Assembly: GCF_900100175.1 (NCBI RefSeq)
Contig: NZ_FNEM01000005.1
Span: 81,679 to 145,678 of the forward strand
Length of the DNA: 64,000 nt
Source: Ferrimonas sediminum
Lineage (GTDB): Bacteria; Pseudomonadota; Gammaproteobacteria; Enterobacterales; Shewanellaceae
Direction of reading: 5' to 3'
Shown one piece after another: positions 38,087 to 47,468 of this stretch. A program made the translations under genes and the position numbers. The notes beneath the pieces were generated by a model. The model worked only from the letters and a program-made list of their open reading frames with translations. It did no database searches and was not told the origin of the DNA. Position 1 is the first letter of the stretch, and the number at the start of each line of letters is the position of its first letter.

Positions 38087-41000
38087 GGTTCACTCCTTGA
38101 GATGGTTTGGTTCGTGTGATGGCGCGGATCAGCGCCTTGGGGGACTCATACAGGCTGGAGGCCGGCAGGTGAGCCTGTGCGGCATCGATGTCCTCAACCC
38201 CGCAGGCGTGCAGATGCACCCGCTGCCGCTGAGGGTTACTGAGGCGATAGAAGCCCCAACAGCCCCAGGCCAACAGCGCCATTGCCAGCGTCAGGGTCGC
38301 AGGGTGCCAGCCGCCATTGCCCGGCAGACCGCCAAGCCAGCTGACGCTGATGCTTGCCATCCCCAGGGAGTCGATGACCGCCGCCACCGGCACCAGCACC
38401 ATGCCGGGAAACGCACCGACGATCAGGCTTACGGCCATCAACGCCAGCATCGGCAGGCGCATGGACCAGTCCGCCTCCTTGAGGTGGGCCACCTTGGGGT
38501 TGAGCTGGCCCATAAAGGCCACATGGGCGAACTTCAGTACCGCCGCCAGGGTAAACAGACTCGACATCAGCGCCGCCAGGCCCAGCAGGTAATGCCCGGA
38601 CTGAAAGCTGGCCTGATAGATCAGCCATTTCGACGCGAATCCATTCAGCGGCGGCACCCCGGACAGAGACAGGCCGGCAAACAGGAATACCCCAAAGGTC
38701 ACCGGCATCCGCCGCCCCAGGCCACCGAGGTCGTCCAGGCTCTCCAGATGGGCCTGGGCCAAAATCACCCCTGCGGCCATAAACAACATGTTTTTTAATA
38801 GCATGTGGTTTACGAAATGCATCAAGCCACCGGCCAGCCCCAGGGGCGACAGCAGGGCGATGCCGAGCAGCACGTACCCCAGTTGACTGACGGTGCTGTA
38901 GATCAGCAGCCGCTTTATCCCGGTTTGAACCATGGCCATGGCCCCGGCATAGAGCAGGGTTACTGCCGCGATCACCGCCACGCCATACGCCAGCCAGGGC
39001 AGCTCGGCAATGCCCCCCAAACGGGCGGTCAGCGTGGTGACGCCCAAAGCGGTAAGGAACTTCAACACCCCATAAGGACCGCTTTTCAACAGCACCGCCG
39101 AAATGTATCCACTGACCGGCGTCGGTGCCGTCGGTGGGTGCATCTGCACATCGATGCGCAGCGGCAGTTGAGCCGCCTTCATCAACAACCCGGCCATCAC
39201 CAACACCAGAGCCAGCGCCAGCCAGGAGACCGGCATAAAGGCGGTGGCGGCCTGAAGCGCCTCGAAGCTGAATGAACCGCTGTAGGCGGTCAACATCACC
39301 ACCCCCAGGAACAGGGCACTGGCTCCCACCAGATTAAACAGGAAGTACTTGAAGCCTTCGCCCAGGGCTTCCTCGCTCTCCTCATGAATGATGACGAAAT
39401 ACAGCGTCCAGCTGCTCATCAGCTCCCAGAAGGCAAAGAAGTTAAACAGATCCTCACTGGCGGTGACCCCCAGCAGGCCGCCGATCATCATCAGGAAAAA
39501 GAAGCTGAACCGGTGCGGGCTGTGGCTGTGGGCCATGTAGCCCTTGGCGTAACACAGATTCGCCAACCCCATGGCGGTAATCAATATCGCAAACCACCAG
39601 GACAACAGGTCATAGCGCTGCGACTCCAGCAACACGCTGGCCAGCGCCAGGGCCATCACTCCCAGGGCGGCCCAGCGGCTGCCAGGCAACTGCCAACGGC
39701 CCATCAGGTACACCACGATGGCTCCGCCACAGGCAAACAGGGCACTCAATGGCCAGGCCATGGTGAGCGTCGGCACACTGACGTTGCCCGGCGGTGGCAC
39801 CAGCAGCGCCGCCGCCGGACGCACCCAGTTCAGGACCGCATCCGGGAACAGCCCCCCCAACAGCACCAGGGTCGCCAGCACCACCAGAGCCAGCAACATC
39901 GATGCCGGAGCGTCGCTCACCCTGGCACTCCCCTTCTGGAAATACAGCACCCGAAACAGGCGCAGGTAATACACGGCACCGATGAGGCTGCCCAGCAGAA
40001 TCGTCGCCGGCAGCAGCAACTGGCCGGCGGCAACGGCGGCATAGATCATCATAAATTTACTGAAGAAACCGCTAAACGGCGGCAACCCCATGATCGCCAA
40101 CAGACCCACGGCCATACACAGGCCGGTCACCGGCATCTGCCGCGCCACACCCGCCAGCTCCGACAGCTGCTTACTGCCGGTGCGATAGATAAAGGCGCCG
40201 GCGGCCAGAAACAGCAGACTCTTAAACAGGGCATGATTGGCCAGGTGCGCCAGCCCGCCCACCAGGCTCAAATAGGTTCCCAGCCCGAGGATGGCGGCAA
40301 TCTCCCCCACCTGAGCCAAGGTGGAATAAGCCAGCATCCGTTTCAGGTTGTCCTGCCTGAGCGCCATGATTTCGCCATACAACAGGGTAATGACCCCAAG
40401 CAGACTCAACAGCAGACCAAACACACTCCAGTCACCGATCCGCCCCATCTCCATCAGGGTCGCGGTGCCAAACACCATCATGCCCAGTTTCAGCAGACCA
40501 AACAGTCCCGCCTTAGTGAGAATCGCCGACATCGGCGCCGAAATCGAGGACGGTGCCACCGGGTGGGCATCGGGCAACCAACTGTGCAGGGGCCACAGGC
40601 CAGCCTTAACCCCCAGTCCCAGCATGAAACACCCCAGGGCGACCCAGGCCACCGAAGGCGACAGCTGCGACACCCCGGCCGAGATCGCCGCAAACTCAAA
40701 ACTGCCGACCTGAGCATGCAGCAGCAAAATGCCAAAATGCATCACATAGGCGCCACTGGCGCACATCAGGAAGTACTTTCTGCCGGCGCGCAGGGCAGAA
40801 TCGCTCTGTGGGTGGATCACCAGCAGATACGAGGTCCAGGTCATCAGCTCCCAGAACAGGTAGAAGTTGCCCAAGTTGTCGGCCGTCGCCACCCCGAGCA
40901 ATGACCCCAGCATCAGCATCAAGAAAAAGTAGTAGCGATTGCTGTGCGCCTGCTGCTTCATATAAGCGGCGGAGTACACCACCACCATCAGCATCACCAG

Positions 41001-41852
41001 GGCAAACAGCACCGCAAACAGCCAGGACAAACCATCAAGGTCGGTCTGATTCCACACCAGCACCAGGGTCAGCGCCGCTATGCCCTGAGCCAGCCAGTCT
41101 CGCAGCCGGTGGCTAAAATGGCCAAACAGATAGAGACCAAAACCACTCAGGTAGGGCAGCAACACCAATGGGTGCCAGGGGGTTTCAAACGTCGGCAGGC
41201 CATCGGCCGCGGTCAGTCCCAGAGACTGCCCAATCCCGTGTAACAAAGGCTCGGGATCCAGGCTCAGCAGCACCGTCAGTGCCGCCAGAGCGACCATCAG
41301 CAGCCAGGTACGGCTGCCAAACGCCCACTCCCGCCAGCGCTGACCGTCCGATTGCTGTCCAAAGCACAGGGCCTGAATCACGGTGATGGTGTACACCGCC
41401 GCCACCACACTGGCCAGCGTCGCGGTTAAAGCCACAGCCCAGTGGCCCTGATCCACCGCCGAATACAGAATAATAAACTTGCTGAACGCTCCCTTGAACG
41501 GCGACAGCCCCATGACCGAGAACAAGCCAAAGCCCAGCAATAATCGGGTCAGCGGCAACTGTGGCGCCACCTTGGCCACGTCGGTCAATTCGGCGCTGCC
41601 AGCGCGGCGTATCAGCCGCCATGCCGCCACGATCACCAACAACCGCATCACCAACTGCAGCGACAGGTGGAACCAGGCGCCGGTCTCCCCCAGGGTGGTG
41701 CCCAGCCCCAGGCCCAGCCCCAGATACCCCATCTCGGCGATGGTAGAAAACAGCAGCAACTTACCCAGGTTGCGGTAGTGCATCCAGGCCCATAACTCAC
41801 CGATTAATAACAGCGCGGCCCCTCCCCAGGCCCACACCGATAACTCACCCAT
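38079..41852 (-). CDS. cooM: CO-induced hydrogenase antiporter-like subunit CooM
   Basis: 1257 residues from the ATG at 41850-41852, chosen because AGGA lies 6 bases upstream; another ATG four codons earlier (41864) is possible. A very long polytopic protein with antiporter-like (NuoL/M/N, MrpA/D) proton-channel domains: PLHSWLPDAHPVAPSSISAPMSAILTKAG and LPLRIDVQMHPPTAPTPVSGYIS are the two copies of the Lys/His-containing channel motif (given here in parts). R. rubrum CooM is similarly about 1265 residues. It should pump protons or sodium as CO-derived electrons reduce protons. First gene of cooMKLXUH, behind a CooA box. Confidence 0.95.
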   Translation of the reverse strand: MGELSVWAWGGAALLLIGELWAWMHYRNLGKLLLFSTIAEMGYLGLGLGLGTTLGETGAWFHLSLQLVMRLLVIVAAWRLIRRAGSAELTDVAKVAPQLPLTRLLLGFGLFSVMGLSPFKGAFSKFIILYSAVDQGHWAVALTATLASVVAAVYTITVIQALCFGQQSDGQRWREWAFGSRTWLLMVALAALTVLLSLDPEPLLHGIGQSLGLTAADGLPTFETPWHPLVLLPYLSGFGLYLFGHFSHRLRDWLAQGIAALTLVLVWNQTDLDGLSWLFAVLFALVMLMVVVYSAAYMKQQAHSNRYYFFLMLMLGSLLGVATADNLGNFYLFWELMTWTSYLLVIHPQSDSALRAGRKYFLMCASGAYVMHFGILLLHAQVGSFEFAAISAGVSQLSPSVAWVALGCFMLGLGVKAGLWPLHSWLPDAHPVAPSSISAPMSAILTKAGLFGLLKLGMMVFGTATLMEMGRIGDWSVFGLLLSLLGVITLLYGEIMALRQDNLKRMLAYSTLAQVGEIAAILGLGTYLSLVGGLAHLANHALFKSLLFLAAGAFIYRTGSKQLSELAGVARQMPVTGLCMAVGLLAIMGLPPFSGFFSKFMMIYAAVAAGQLLLPATILLGSLIGAVYYLRLFRVLYFQKGSARVSDAPASMLLALVVLATLVLLGGLFPDAVLNWVRPAAALLVPPPGNVSVPTLTMAWPLSALFACGGAIVVYLMGRWQLPGSRWAALGVMALALASVLLESQRYDLLSWWFAILITAMGLANLCYAKGYMAHSHSPHRFSFFFLMMIGGLLGVTASEDLFNFFAFWELMSSWTLYFVIIHEESEEALGEGFKYFLFNLVGASALFLGVVMLTAYSGSFSFEALQAATAFMPVSWLALALVLVMAGLLMKAAQLPLRIDVQMHPPTAPTPVSGYISAVLLKSGPYGVLKFLTALGVTTLTARLGGIAELPWLAYGVAVIAAVTLLYAGAMAMVQTGIKRLLIYSTVSQLGYVLLGIALLSPLGLAGGLMHFVNHMLLKNMLFMAAGVILAQAHLESLDDLGGLGRRMPVTFGVFLFAGLSLSGVPPLNGFASKWLIYQASFQSGHYLLGLAALMSSLFTLAAVLKFAHVAFMGQLNPKVAHLKEADWSMRLPMLALMAVSLIVGAFPGMVLVPVAAVIDSLGMASISVSWLGGLPGNGGWHPATLTLAMALLAWGCWGFYRLSNPQRQRVHLHACGVEDIDAAQAHLPASSLYESPKALIRAITRTKPSQGVNHE

Positions 41853-41914
41853 AGCAATCCTCATCCAAGCAACAATGCTGTAGGGCCAGTGTCCGGTATG
41901 GCGACGGGGATTTC

Positions 41915-41930
41915 TGTCAGCGAGCCGACA
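41915..41930. promoter_or_regulatory. CooA box upstream of cooM
   Basis: TGTCA-GCGAGC-CGACA matches the R. rubrum CooA target TGTCA-N6-CGACA exactly, extended to CTGTC...GACAG. The box centre lies about 70 bases before the cooM ATG. Confidence 0.85.
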
Positions 41931-42005
41931 GCCGCAGCGGTATGTTGCCTAAGCGTTGCACCCATCACGCTTTTACTTCAGAGCCATTTGTCGACCGCCA
42001 ATAAC

Positions 42006-42039
42006 AAAAAAAGCCCGAGCCCCTTCACGGGACTCAGGC
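42006..42039 (-). terminator. Terminator after the NapH-like gene
   Basis: Minus strand GCCTGAG/CTCGGGC stem (one mismatch) with GC-rich interior, followed by seven T. It separates the NapH-like gene from the cooM promoter. Confidence 0.75.
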
Positions 42040-42075
42040 AAGGCTCACACAGAGGCACTCAATAAACGATTGGGA

Positions 42076-43290
42076 TCAGTGGCCGATCTGATGGATGTAT
42101 TTCATCAGCTCTATTCGGGTCGCATCGGTCACCTGGCTGTGCCAGAAACCACCCACATAGGCCACCAGAGGCACAGCAAACATCAATAACAACAACATAA
42201 TGAGCACCCCCCGAGCCGACAGGGTTTGTCCCCAGCGGGTCGAGACCTGCAGCGCCTTTTTCTTAGGACAGGCCGCCACACAACGCATGCAGGCCTGGCA
42301 CTCATCGGAGCGAACGGTGTTCTCGGTATGCACCTGGATTCGTGCCGGACAGGCCCGGGTGCATTTATCGCACTTCATTCCCTTAGACTGAATCAAGCAG
42401 TGGGCAGTGTCCCGACGAACCTTAAACGGACTCAGGAAACTCAACAGCCCCAGCAATGCGCCGTAGGGGCACAAGTAGCGACAAAACGCCTGCTGCTGCC
42501 AGGCAGCCAAACCAAGAATCACCGCGATAACCACCATGGCGAGCACACTGGGGTTGGCGAAAAACAATCCCATCTTAAGGTCGGCTATCTTTTGATAATT
42601 GCCATTGAGGTAATAGGGCAAAGAATCTGCCGGCATACCAATAACGATGTAAAACAACCCCAGCAATAAAAGGTATTTCAGCATTCTCAACGGCCAATCC
42701 AGCCATTTTGGCGCCAAATAAGCCCCTTTGATAAAACGTACCCTTAAATCGTATAAATATTTACCAGCCAGGCCCAACGGACAAATCCAACCGCAAAAAG
42801 CACGCTTGCAAATTAACCCGCTCAATAATACCGAGGTCAACATGACTGCCGCCGCCGGGTGATTTTGGTCCCACAGATTCAGCATGATGATGGCTTTTAA
42901 CTCAATGCCACCGGCAATCGGCAAAAACGCATCCACCACATCCGGGCGCCCCAGACCGGTTTCCAATCCCTGGCCCAGCAAGCTGTAATACACCACATAC
43001 TGAACCCCAACCAGCAACATCGCCAGTGACATCAAATGATGCACCCAGTCCCTTAGACCATTCTCCCGTCCCTGCCCCCGGGCAATTTCCGGTCGCCAAT
43101 GGTGCAGCGCGGCCAGGGCCAATAAGGCCACCGCCGCCCCCAACAACAACGGCCAGTACAGGGTGAGCACTAACGCGGTCACCATTAAGGCCGCGGTTAA
43201 CACCAGTCCCCACTTCTGGTTACTCCAATAGAGCAGGCTCAGAGAAAATACCAGGCCAAACATCAGAGTGATGGATTCAATAACAGTCAT
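42076..43290 (-). CDS. NapH/NosR-type membrane iron-sulphur protein in the coo cluster
   Basis: 404 residues: about four N-terminal TM helices, then the NapH/NosR/RdxA core with two FCxxxCP motifs (C166/C170 and C270/C274) between helices, a ferredoxin domain with CDKCTRACP (C307, C310, C314) and CQACMRCVAACP (C331, C334, C337, C341), and a final TM helix. Such proteins move electrons between quinol pools and Fe-S proteins. It is not part of the R. rubrum coo operons. The 218-base AT-rich leader and the downstream terminator suggest its own transcript, perhaps helped by read-through from hypB. I infer that it couples CooF to the menaquinone pool; the direction cannot be read from sequence. 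Confidence 0.85.
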   Translation of the reverse strand: MTVIESITLMFGLVFSLSLLYWSNQKWGLVLTAALMVTALVLTLYWPLLLGAAVALLALAALHHWRPEIARGQGRENGLRDWVHHLMSLAMLLVGVQYVVYYSLLGQGLETGLGRPDVVDAFLPIAGGIELKAIIMLNLWDQNHPAAAVMLTSVLLSGLICKRAFCGWICPLGLAGKYLYDLRVRFIKGAYLAPKWLDWPLRMLKYLLLLGLFYIVIGMPADSLPYYLNGNYQKIADLKMGLFFANPSVLAMVVIAVILGLAAWQQQAFCRYLCPYGALLGLLSFLSPFKVRRDTAHCLIQSKGMKCDKCTRACPARIQVHTENTVRSDECQACMRCVAACPKKKALQVSTRWGQTLSARGVLIMLLLLMFAVPLVAYVGGFWHSQVTDATRIELMKYIHQIGH

Positions 43291-43365
43291 AATTCATTTC
43301 TTAATAACAAGTCGTATTAATATCGAGTCTAAATAAGTCTTATCGTTCAGTACTCAATGCCCATT

Positions 43366-43381
43366 CGTGACCAAGATCAAC
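43366..43381. promoter_or_regulatory. Candidate CRP/FNR-type site upstream of the NapH-like gene
   Basis: CGTGA-CCAAGA-TCAAC resembles a CRP site, and on the other strand TTGAT-CTTG-GTCAC resembles an FNR box at 8 of 10 positions. It lies about 76-91 bases before the start codon in an AT-rich leader (43291-43508). Confidence 0.4.
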
Positions 43382-43508
43382 AAAATAAAACCAAGAATAA
43401 ATAAACAAAAAAAGACTATAAAGAACACCAACAAGCCTTATTTTAGGCAGCACAGCAAGCACTCAAGCAATAATGACTGAGCGCTTATTTAATTGCCGAT
43501 TATTTACC

Positions 43509-44249
43509 CTATCTTTCCACTAATTCCGCCAACCACGCCAACCAGTCTTCCAACCCCTGTTCGGTTTTTGCCGACACCTGCCACGCCGGCTGCGCCAGCC
43601 CCAGCTGCGCCAGGTTGGCCTGGGCCAGACTGGCATCAAAGTCGTCGAAGTGGGCCAGCAGATCGATCTTGGTGATCAGCACCCGATCGGCGCTGCGAAA
43701 CATCACCGGGTACTTACAGGGTTTGTCGTCCCCCTCGGTAACCGACAGCAACACCACATCCTGATGCTGCCCCAGATCGAAACTGGCAGGGCACACCAGG
43801 TTGCCCACGTTCTCAATAAACACCAAATCCAGCTCCGACAACGGCAGATAATGCAGGGCGTTATGCACCATATGAGCGTCCAGATGGCAAGCCATGCCAG
43901 TAGTGATCTGCAGTACAGGCACCCCATGCTTACGAATTCGGGCCGCGTCGTTCTCCGTCTCCAGATCCCCTTCGATCACCCCAACCCGAATGCCCCTCTG
44001 TGCCAGCTTCGGCAGACACGCCTCCAGAAGCCGGGTTTTACCGCTGCCCGGTGAAGACATCAGATTGATGGCCACCACCTGATGCTGATCCAGATGCTCG
44101 CGGTTGTGCATCGCCTGATGATCGTTTTCGTCCAACAGGCCCTCCAGAACCTGAATGGTTCGCCGTCCCTGGCTGTGCTCCAGTTTGCCGCCCGCCTCCA
44201 GCAAGTGGCGATTACCCGACGTCACATTGCACCCACAGTTATTACACAT
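43509..44249 (-). CDS. hypB: Hydrogenase nickel incorporation GTPase HypB
   Basis: 246 residues from the ATG at 44247-44249, giving the high-affinity Ni motif MCNNCGC at the N-terminus; the frame extends far upstream but without it. G domain: SSPGSGKT P-loop, EGDLETENDA, ENVGNLVCPASFDLGQ and TKIDL. It inserts Ni into [NiFe]-hydrogenase with HypA and dimerises through a metal site. There is no poly-His stretch. It closes the hypA-cooFSCTJ-hypB gene group, 29 bases after cooJ. Confidence 0.94.
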   Translation of the reverse strand: MCNNCGCNVTSGNRHLLEAGGKLEHSQGRRTIQVLEGLLDENDHQAMHNREHLDQHQVVAINLMSSPGSGKTRLLEACLPKLAQRGIRVGVIEGDLETENDAARIRKHGVPVLQITTGMACHLDAHMVHNALHYLPLSELDLVFIENVGNLVCPASFDLGQHQDVVLLSVTEGDDKPCKYPVMFRSADRVLITKIDLLAHFDDFDASLAQANLAQLGLAQPAWQVSAKTEQGLEDWLAWLAELVER

Positions 44250-44278
44250 GACTGACTCTCCTCTGCCCCCTGGGCCGA

Positions 44279-44515
44279 CTAGGCTTCCTCGCCGGTGTAA
44301 GTGGTCACTTTTTCCTGAGCCCGCTCCAGGCGCTGGCCGGTGGTTTTCATCTGGATCACCACATCGGCAATCGATTGGGCCAGCTCGGTCAGTTCCTGAG
44401 CAAGCAACTGTTCGCGCCACCGCTCCATTTCACCGATGTGATCGTCATTGTGCTGTTGCCAGTGGGGCAGCAGTCGTTGCATTTTTTGCAGCAAAATTTG
44501 CCGTTCATTACTCAT
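44279..44515 (-). CDS. cooJ: CODH nickel accessory protein CooJ (no His tail)
   Basis: 78 residues from the ATG at 44513-44515. It is nearly all helical and contains HWQQHNDDH, the HWxxHxxxH Ni-binding motif known from R. rubrum CooJ. That protein has a His-rich C-terminal tail; here the chain ends TTYTGEEA with none. Position after cooT, with an 8-base overlap, agrees with the cooFSCTJ order. It probably hands Ni to CooS during C-cluster assembly. Confidence 0.85.
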   Translation of the reverse strand: MSNERQILLQKMQRLLPHWQQHNDDHIGEMERWREQLLAQELTELAQSIADVVIQMKTTGQRLERAQEKVTTYTGEEA

Positions 44516-44720
44516 GGTTGTCTCCTGATTGCTCTCGCTTCTCGAGCAATATCTGACCTTTAAGAAAGTCGGCACTCACCAGCCGATACCCTGACAGGTA
44601 CCTGGGAGAGGCAAAGAAGGTATTAACGACCAGAGTCTCTCCGTGCACTTCGATGCCGGTGACCTCGTCGATGGTTTCGGCCGCCGTCGGGGTCACCAGC
44701 ACCACGCTGACGTTACACAT
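44508..44720 (-). CDS. cooT: CODH nickel accessory protein CooT
   Basis: 70 residues from the ATG at 44718-44720, which overlaps cooC by 8 bases. It starts MCNVSVVLV; Cys2 is the Ni ligand in characterised CooT dimers. The remainder is a small SH3-like beta barrel (VTGIEVHGETLVVNTFF, LKGQILLEKR). A longer upstream frame overlaps cooC and is unlikely. It assists nickel delivery for CooS. Confidence 0.85.
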   Translation of the reverse strand: MCNVSVVLVTPTAAETIDEVTGIEVHGETLVVNTFFASPRYLSGYRLVSADFLKGQILLEKREQSGDNHE

Positions 44721-45510
44721 GACCGGCCTCCTCGTGCGTCGGCATCCGCTCCAGTAACGCCCGCTTGATGGCGTTGACTTCATCAATAAAGGGGCCGGAA
44801 AAATCAAACGGGGATTGGGCGGCCTTATCGGCGCGACGCAAGGCATCACTCCAGCTCAGCTGACCCAACAAGGTTCGCTGTTCCCCCAGAGCCCGACGAA
44901 TAAACGCCAGATCCTCTGGCCCGCCCACCTTGCTGGCCACAAACCCGACCCGGGCGATGGCCAATTGCTGTGCCAGCTGCTCTACCTGCAAGGCGGTCTG
45001 CACACTGCGGCTACCGGGTTCCACCACCACCACCAGCAGATCCACCGCATCGGCGGTCCCCCGTCCCAGGTGCTCAATGCCCGCCTCCATATCCATGATC
45101 ACCACCTCATCCCTATCCAGCAGCAAGTGCCGCATCAGGCTGCGCACCAATGTGTGCTCAGGACAAACGCAGCCGCTGCCGGCGTGGTCGACGGTGCCCA
45201 TTTTCAATACCCGTACCCCCTGATGCTCCAACCAGAACTGTTGCGGCAGGTCGTCCACTCTGGGGTTGAGCTTAAACAAACCACCACTGTTCTGGTCCGC
45301 GCCGGTGCGGGATTTGGCCAATTCGGTTAGTTTGGAGAAGGGTAAGGGTTGTGGCGACCCGGCACGGACCCCCACCGCCGCCGCCAGATTGGCGTCGGGA
45401 TCGGCGTCCACCGCCAAAACCCGCAGATTGTCCGCGGCCAGGCTTCGGGCCAGCAAACCGGCCAGAGTGGTTTTTCCCACTCCCCCTTTTCCGGTAATGG
45501 CTATCTTCAT
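44713..45510 (-). CDS. cooC: CODH maturation ATPase CooC
   Basis: 265 residues, MinD/ParA family. Deviant Walker A GKGGVGKTT (7-15) and DADPDANLA switch region; the CxC nickel/zinc site GSGCVCPEH (C114, C116) bridges the dimer, as in CooC1. It hydrolyses ATP to insert Ni into the CooS C-cluster. GGAGGTGCAAC precedes the ATG. A 47-base gap from cooS holds a perfect 10-bp hairpin. Confidence 0.95.
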   Translation of the reverse strand: MKIAITGKGGVGKTTLAGLLARSLAADNLRVLAVDADPDANLAAAVGVRAGSPQPLPFSKLTELAKSRTGADQNSGGLFKLNPRVDDLPQQFWLEHQGVRVLKMGTVDHAGSGCVCPEHTLVRSLMRHLLLDRDEVVIMDMEAGIEHLGRGTADAVDLLVVVVEPGSRSVQTALQVEQLAQQLAIARVGFVASKVGGPEDLAFIRRALGEQRTLLGQLSWSDALRRADKAAQSPFDFSGPFIDEVNAIKRALLERMPTHEEAGHV

Positions 45511-45522
45511 GTTGCACCTCCG

Positions 45523-45548
45523 CCCGGGGAAGGCCGAGCTTCCCCGGG
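45523..45548 (-). promoter_or_regulatory. Intercistronic hairpin between cooS and cooC
   Basis: CCCGGGGAAG (45523-45532) pairs perfectly with CTTCCCCGGG (45539-45548) around a six-base loop. It is very GC-rich and has no T-run, so it is more like a 3' stabilising or processing element for the cooFS message than a terminator. Confidence 0.6.
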
Positions 45549-45557
45549 GTGTGTTGA

Positions 45558-47468
45558 TTAAATACCCAGGCCAAGCCGTTTGTTGCGAATCACCTCCACC
45601 AGTTTTTCGCCGGCCAAGTCTGGATCAGTTTCCACCAGGTAGTAACCGCCAAACAGATCCTTGGTCCCTTCGGTCATCAACTCGGTCACCACCTGGGAAC
45701 CGGTCACATGAGGCATGGTGCCCAAATGAGTCGGAATCCCGAGGCCCACGCTCCAGGAGGCGATGGCCACCGCTTTCTCCGACATCGCTTCCGGCGCCGA
45801 CGCCACCAATGGCAGGTCGCTCAGGTCCACATTAAGGCGATTGGCCAACGCCGTGGCCAGGGTAATGGCACGACTGTTGTCGACACAGGAGCCCATGTGC
45901 AACACCAGTGGCAACGGTCCATTGAGGCCAGCGGCTTCGCCAACGGCGGTCAGGACCGCCTTCAGCCCCTCACCGGCATACAACTCGGTGGCCTGCTGAT
46001 TCATCAATCCATTTTTGGCAAAGGCGCCTGCCCCACAGCCCGTGGCCAGCAGCAGAACGTTGTTGGCCGCCAGTGTTTTGGCAATCTTCTGGTAGCTCTC
46101 ATCCTGAACACTCTGGGTATTGTTGCAGCCGGCAAACAAGGCAATGCCCTGAATGTTGCCGGTCACAATGTGGTCCAGCAGGGGTTTCAAGGGATCCACG
46201 GCATCAACCTGTGCCAGTGCGTCCATCACCGCTTCGGCGCTAAAACCCACCACCGCCGTACGCTTGATGTCAGGAATGTTGATCTTGTTGGCATCGCGGC
46301 GCCCGTACGCGTCTATGGCAAACTGAATCACCTTGCGGGCAGTGGCCGTAGCATTGTCCTCACAAAAATCCACATGGCGGGCTCCCTGCATCTTGTTGTC
46401 GGCCATGGTGGTGATCACTTCGGTGTGGAAGCAGTCACCAATCTGGGGCAGCGACGGCATGATGCACTGAACATCGACCACCATGGCGTCCAGGGCTCCG
46501 GTGAGGATCGCCATCTCCTGGGACAGGTAGTTGGTGGCCAGGGGGACACCGTGGCGCATCATCACTTCGTTGCCGGTGCAGCAGATGCCGACGATGTTAA
46601 TGCCACCGGGGGCTCCTGCATCGATGGCGGCCTGGTTCATCTCCCGCGACACATCACAGATCACTTCGCTGAGCAGTGGGTTATGGCCATTGACGGCGAT
46701 GTTGACCGATTGGCGATCGATCACGCCGATGTTGGCTTCGGTCACCACCGGCGCCGGCGTGCCGAACATGGCATCCGACAACTCGGTGGCCAGCGACATG
46801 CCGTTGAAATCGGCCAACGCCCCTTTGATCCCCCCAAGAAAGACGTTGCCCGGCTCGGCGTCACAGCCGATGTGAGTGCGAGCCATGATCTGAGCCACGG
46901 TGGCGTCGATGTTGTGAGGCAATACCCCCAGCTTGGCCAACCTATCGAGTCGCTTTTTCGGTACCGAGGCACTGATCCAATGACAGCCCTTGTGATGATC
47001 CTGATTCTGATAATCTTCCAGAGTCTTGGTGGCCACATCGTGCGCCAACTGCAGTACCGACTTGTCCTTCGTGTCGATCTGCAGTCGCTCGGCGATGGCG
47101 GTCAGCTTTTTCGGGTCCCGTATCTGATAAGCGGGTAACTCGCCTTTGCCCACCCGCTGCATCGCCAGGGCGATATGACGACCGTGCTCCGAGTGAGCCG
47201 CCGCACCGGCTGCCATCATTCGAGCCACATTGCGGGCGACAATGGTGTCGCGGTTGGCACCACAGATCCCCTCGCTGGGGCCGTCACCAAAGGGATCGAC
47301 CCGGCAGGGGCCCTTCCAGCAGATGCGGCAACACAGCCCCAGAGAGCCGAAGCCGCACTGCGGTTGCTGGGCCTTATAGCGGTCAAACACCGTGGCAATA
47401 CCTTCGCTCTCCGCCACCGGGCACAGTGCGGCAACGGCGTCGTCGCTGGATTTTACGATGATCTCCAT
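45558..47468 (-). CDS. cooS: Anaerobic Ni-containing carbon monoxide dehydrogenase CooS
   Basis: 636 residues. The D/B cluster Cys stretch near the N-terminus (C38, C46, C47, C50, C55, C69) is followed by C-cluster motifs FAGCNNTQ, TGCGAGAFA and HMGSCVDNSR and the downstream SEKAVAIASW with the catalytic Lys. All match the monofunctional R. rubrum type, not the CODH/acetyl-CoA synthase subunit. It oxidises CO with water to CO2, two electrons and two protons and passes electrons to CooF. The start shares one base with the cooF stop. Confidence 0.97.
   Translation of the reverse strand: MEIIVKSSDDAVAALCPVAESEGIATVFDRYKAQQPQCGFGSLGLCCRICWKGPCRVDPFGDGPSEGICGANRDTIVARNVARMMAAGAAAHSEHGRHIALAMQRVGKGELPAYQIRDPKKLTAIAERLQIDTKDKSVLQLAHDVATKTLEDYQNQDHHKGCHWISASVPKKRLDRLAKLGVLPHNIDATVAQIMARTHIGCDAEPGNVFLGGIKGALADFNGMSLATELSDAMFGTPAPVVTEANIGVIDRQSVNIAVNGHNPLLSEVICDVSREMNQAAIDAGAPGGINIVGICCTGNEVMMRHGVPLATNYLSQEMAILTGALDAMVVDVQCIMPSLPQIGDCFHTEVITTMADNKMQGARHVDFCEDNATATARKVIQFAIDAYGRRDANKINIPDIKRTAVVGFSAEAVMDALAQVDAVDPLKPLLDHIVTGNIQGIALFAGCNNTQSVQDESYQKIAKTLAANNVLLLATGCGAGAFAKNGLMNQQATELYAGEGLKAVLTAVGEAAGLNGPLPLVLHMGSCVDNSRAITLATALANRLNVDLSDLPLVASAPEAMSEKAVAIASWSVGLGIPTHLGTMPHVTGSQVVTELMTEGTKDLFGGYYLVETDPDLAGEKLVEVIRNKRLGLGI

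Noticed and set aside
39384-40904. A 506-codon open frame antisense to cooM
   Set aside because: Gln/His/Arg-rich translation with no motif; cooM is unmistakable on the other strand.
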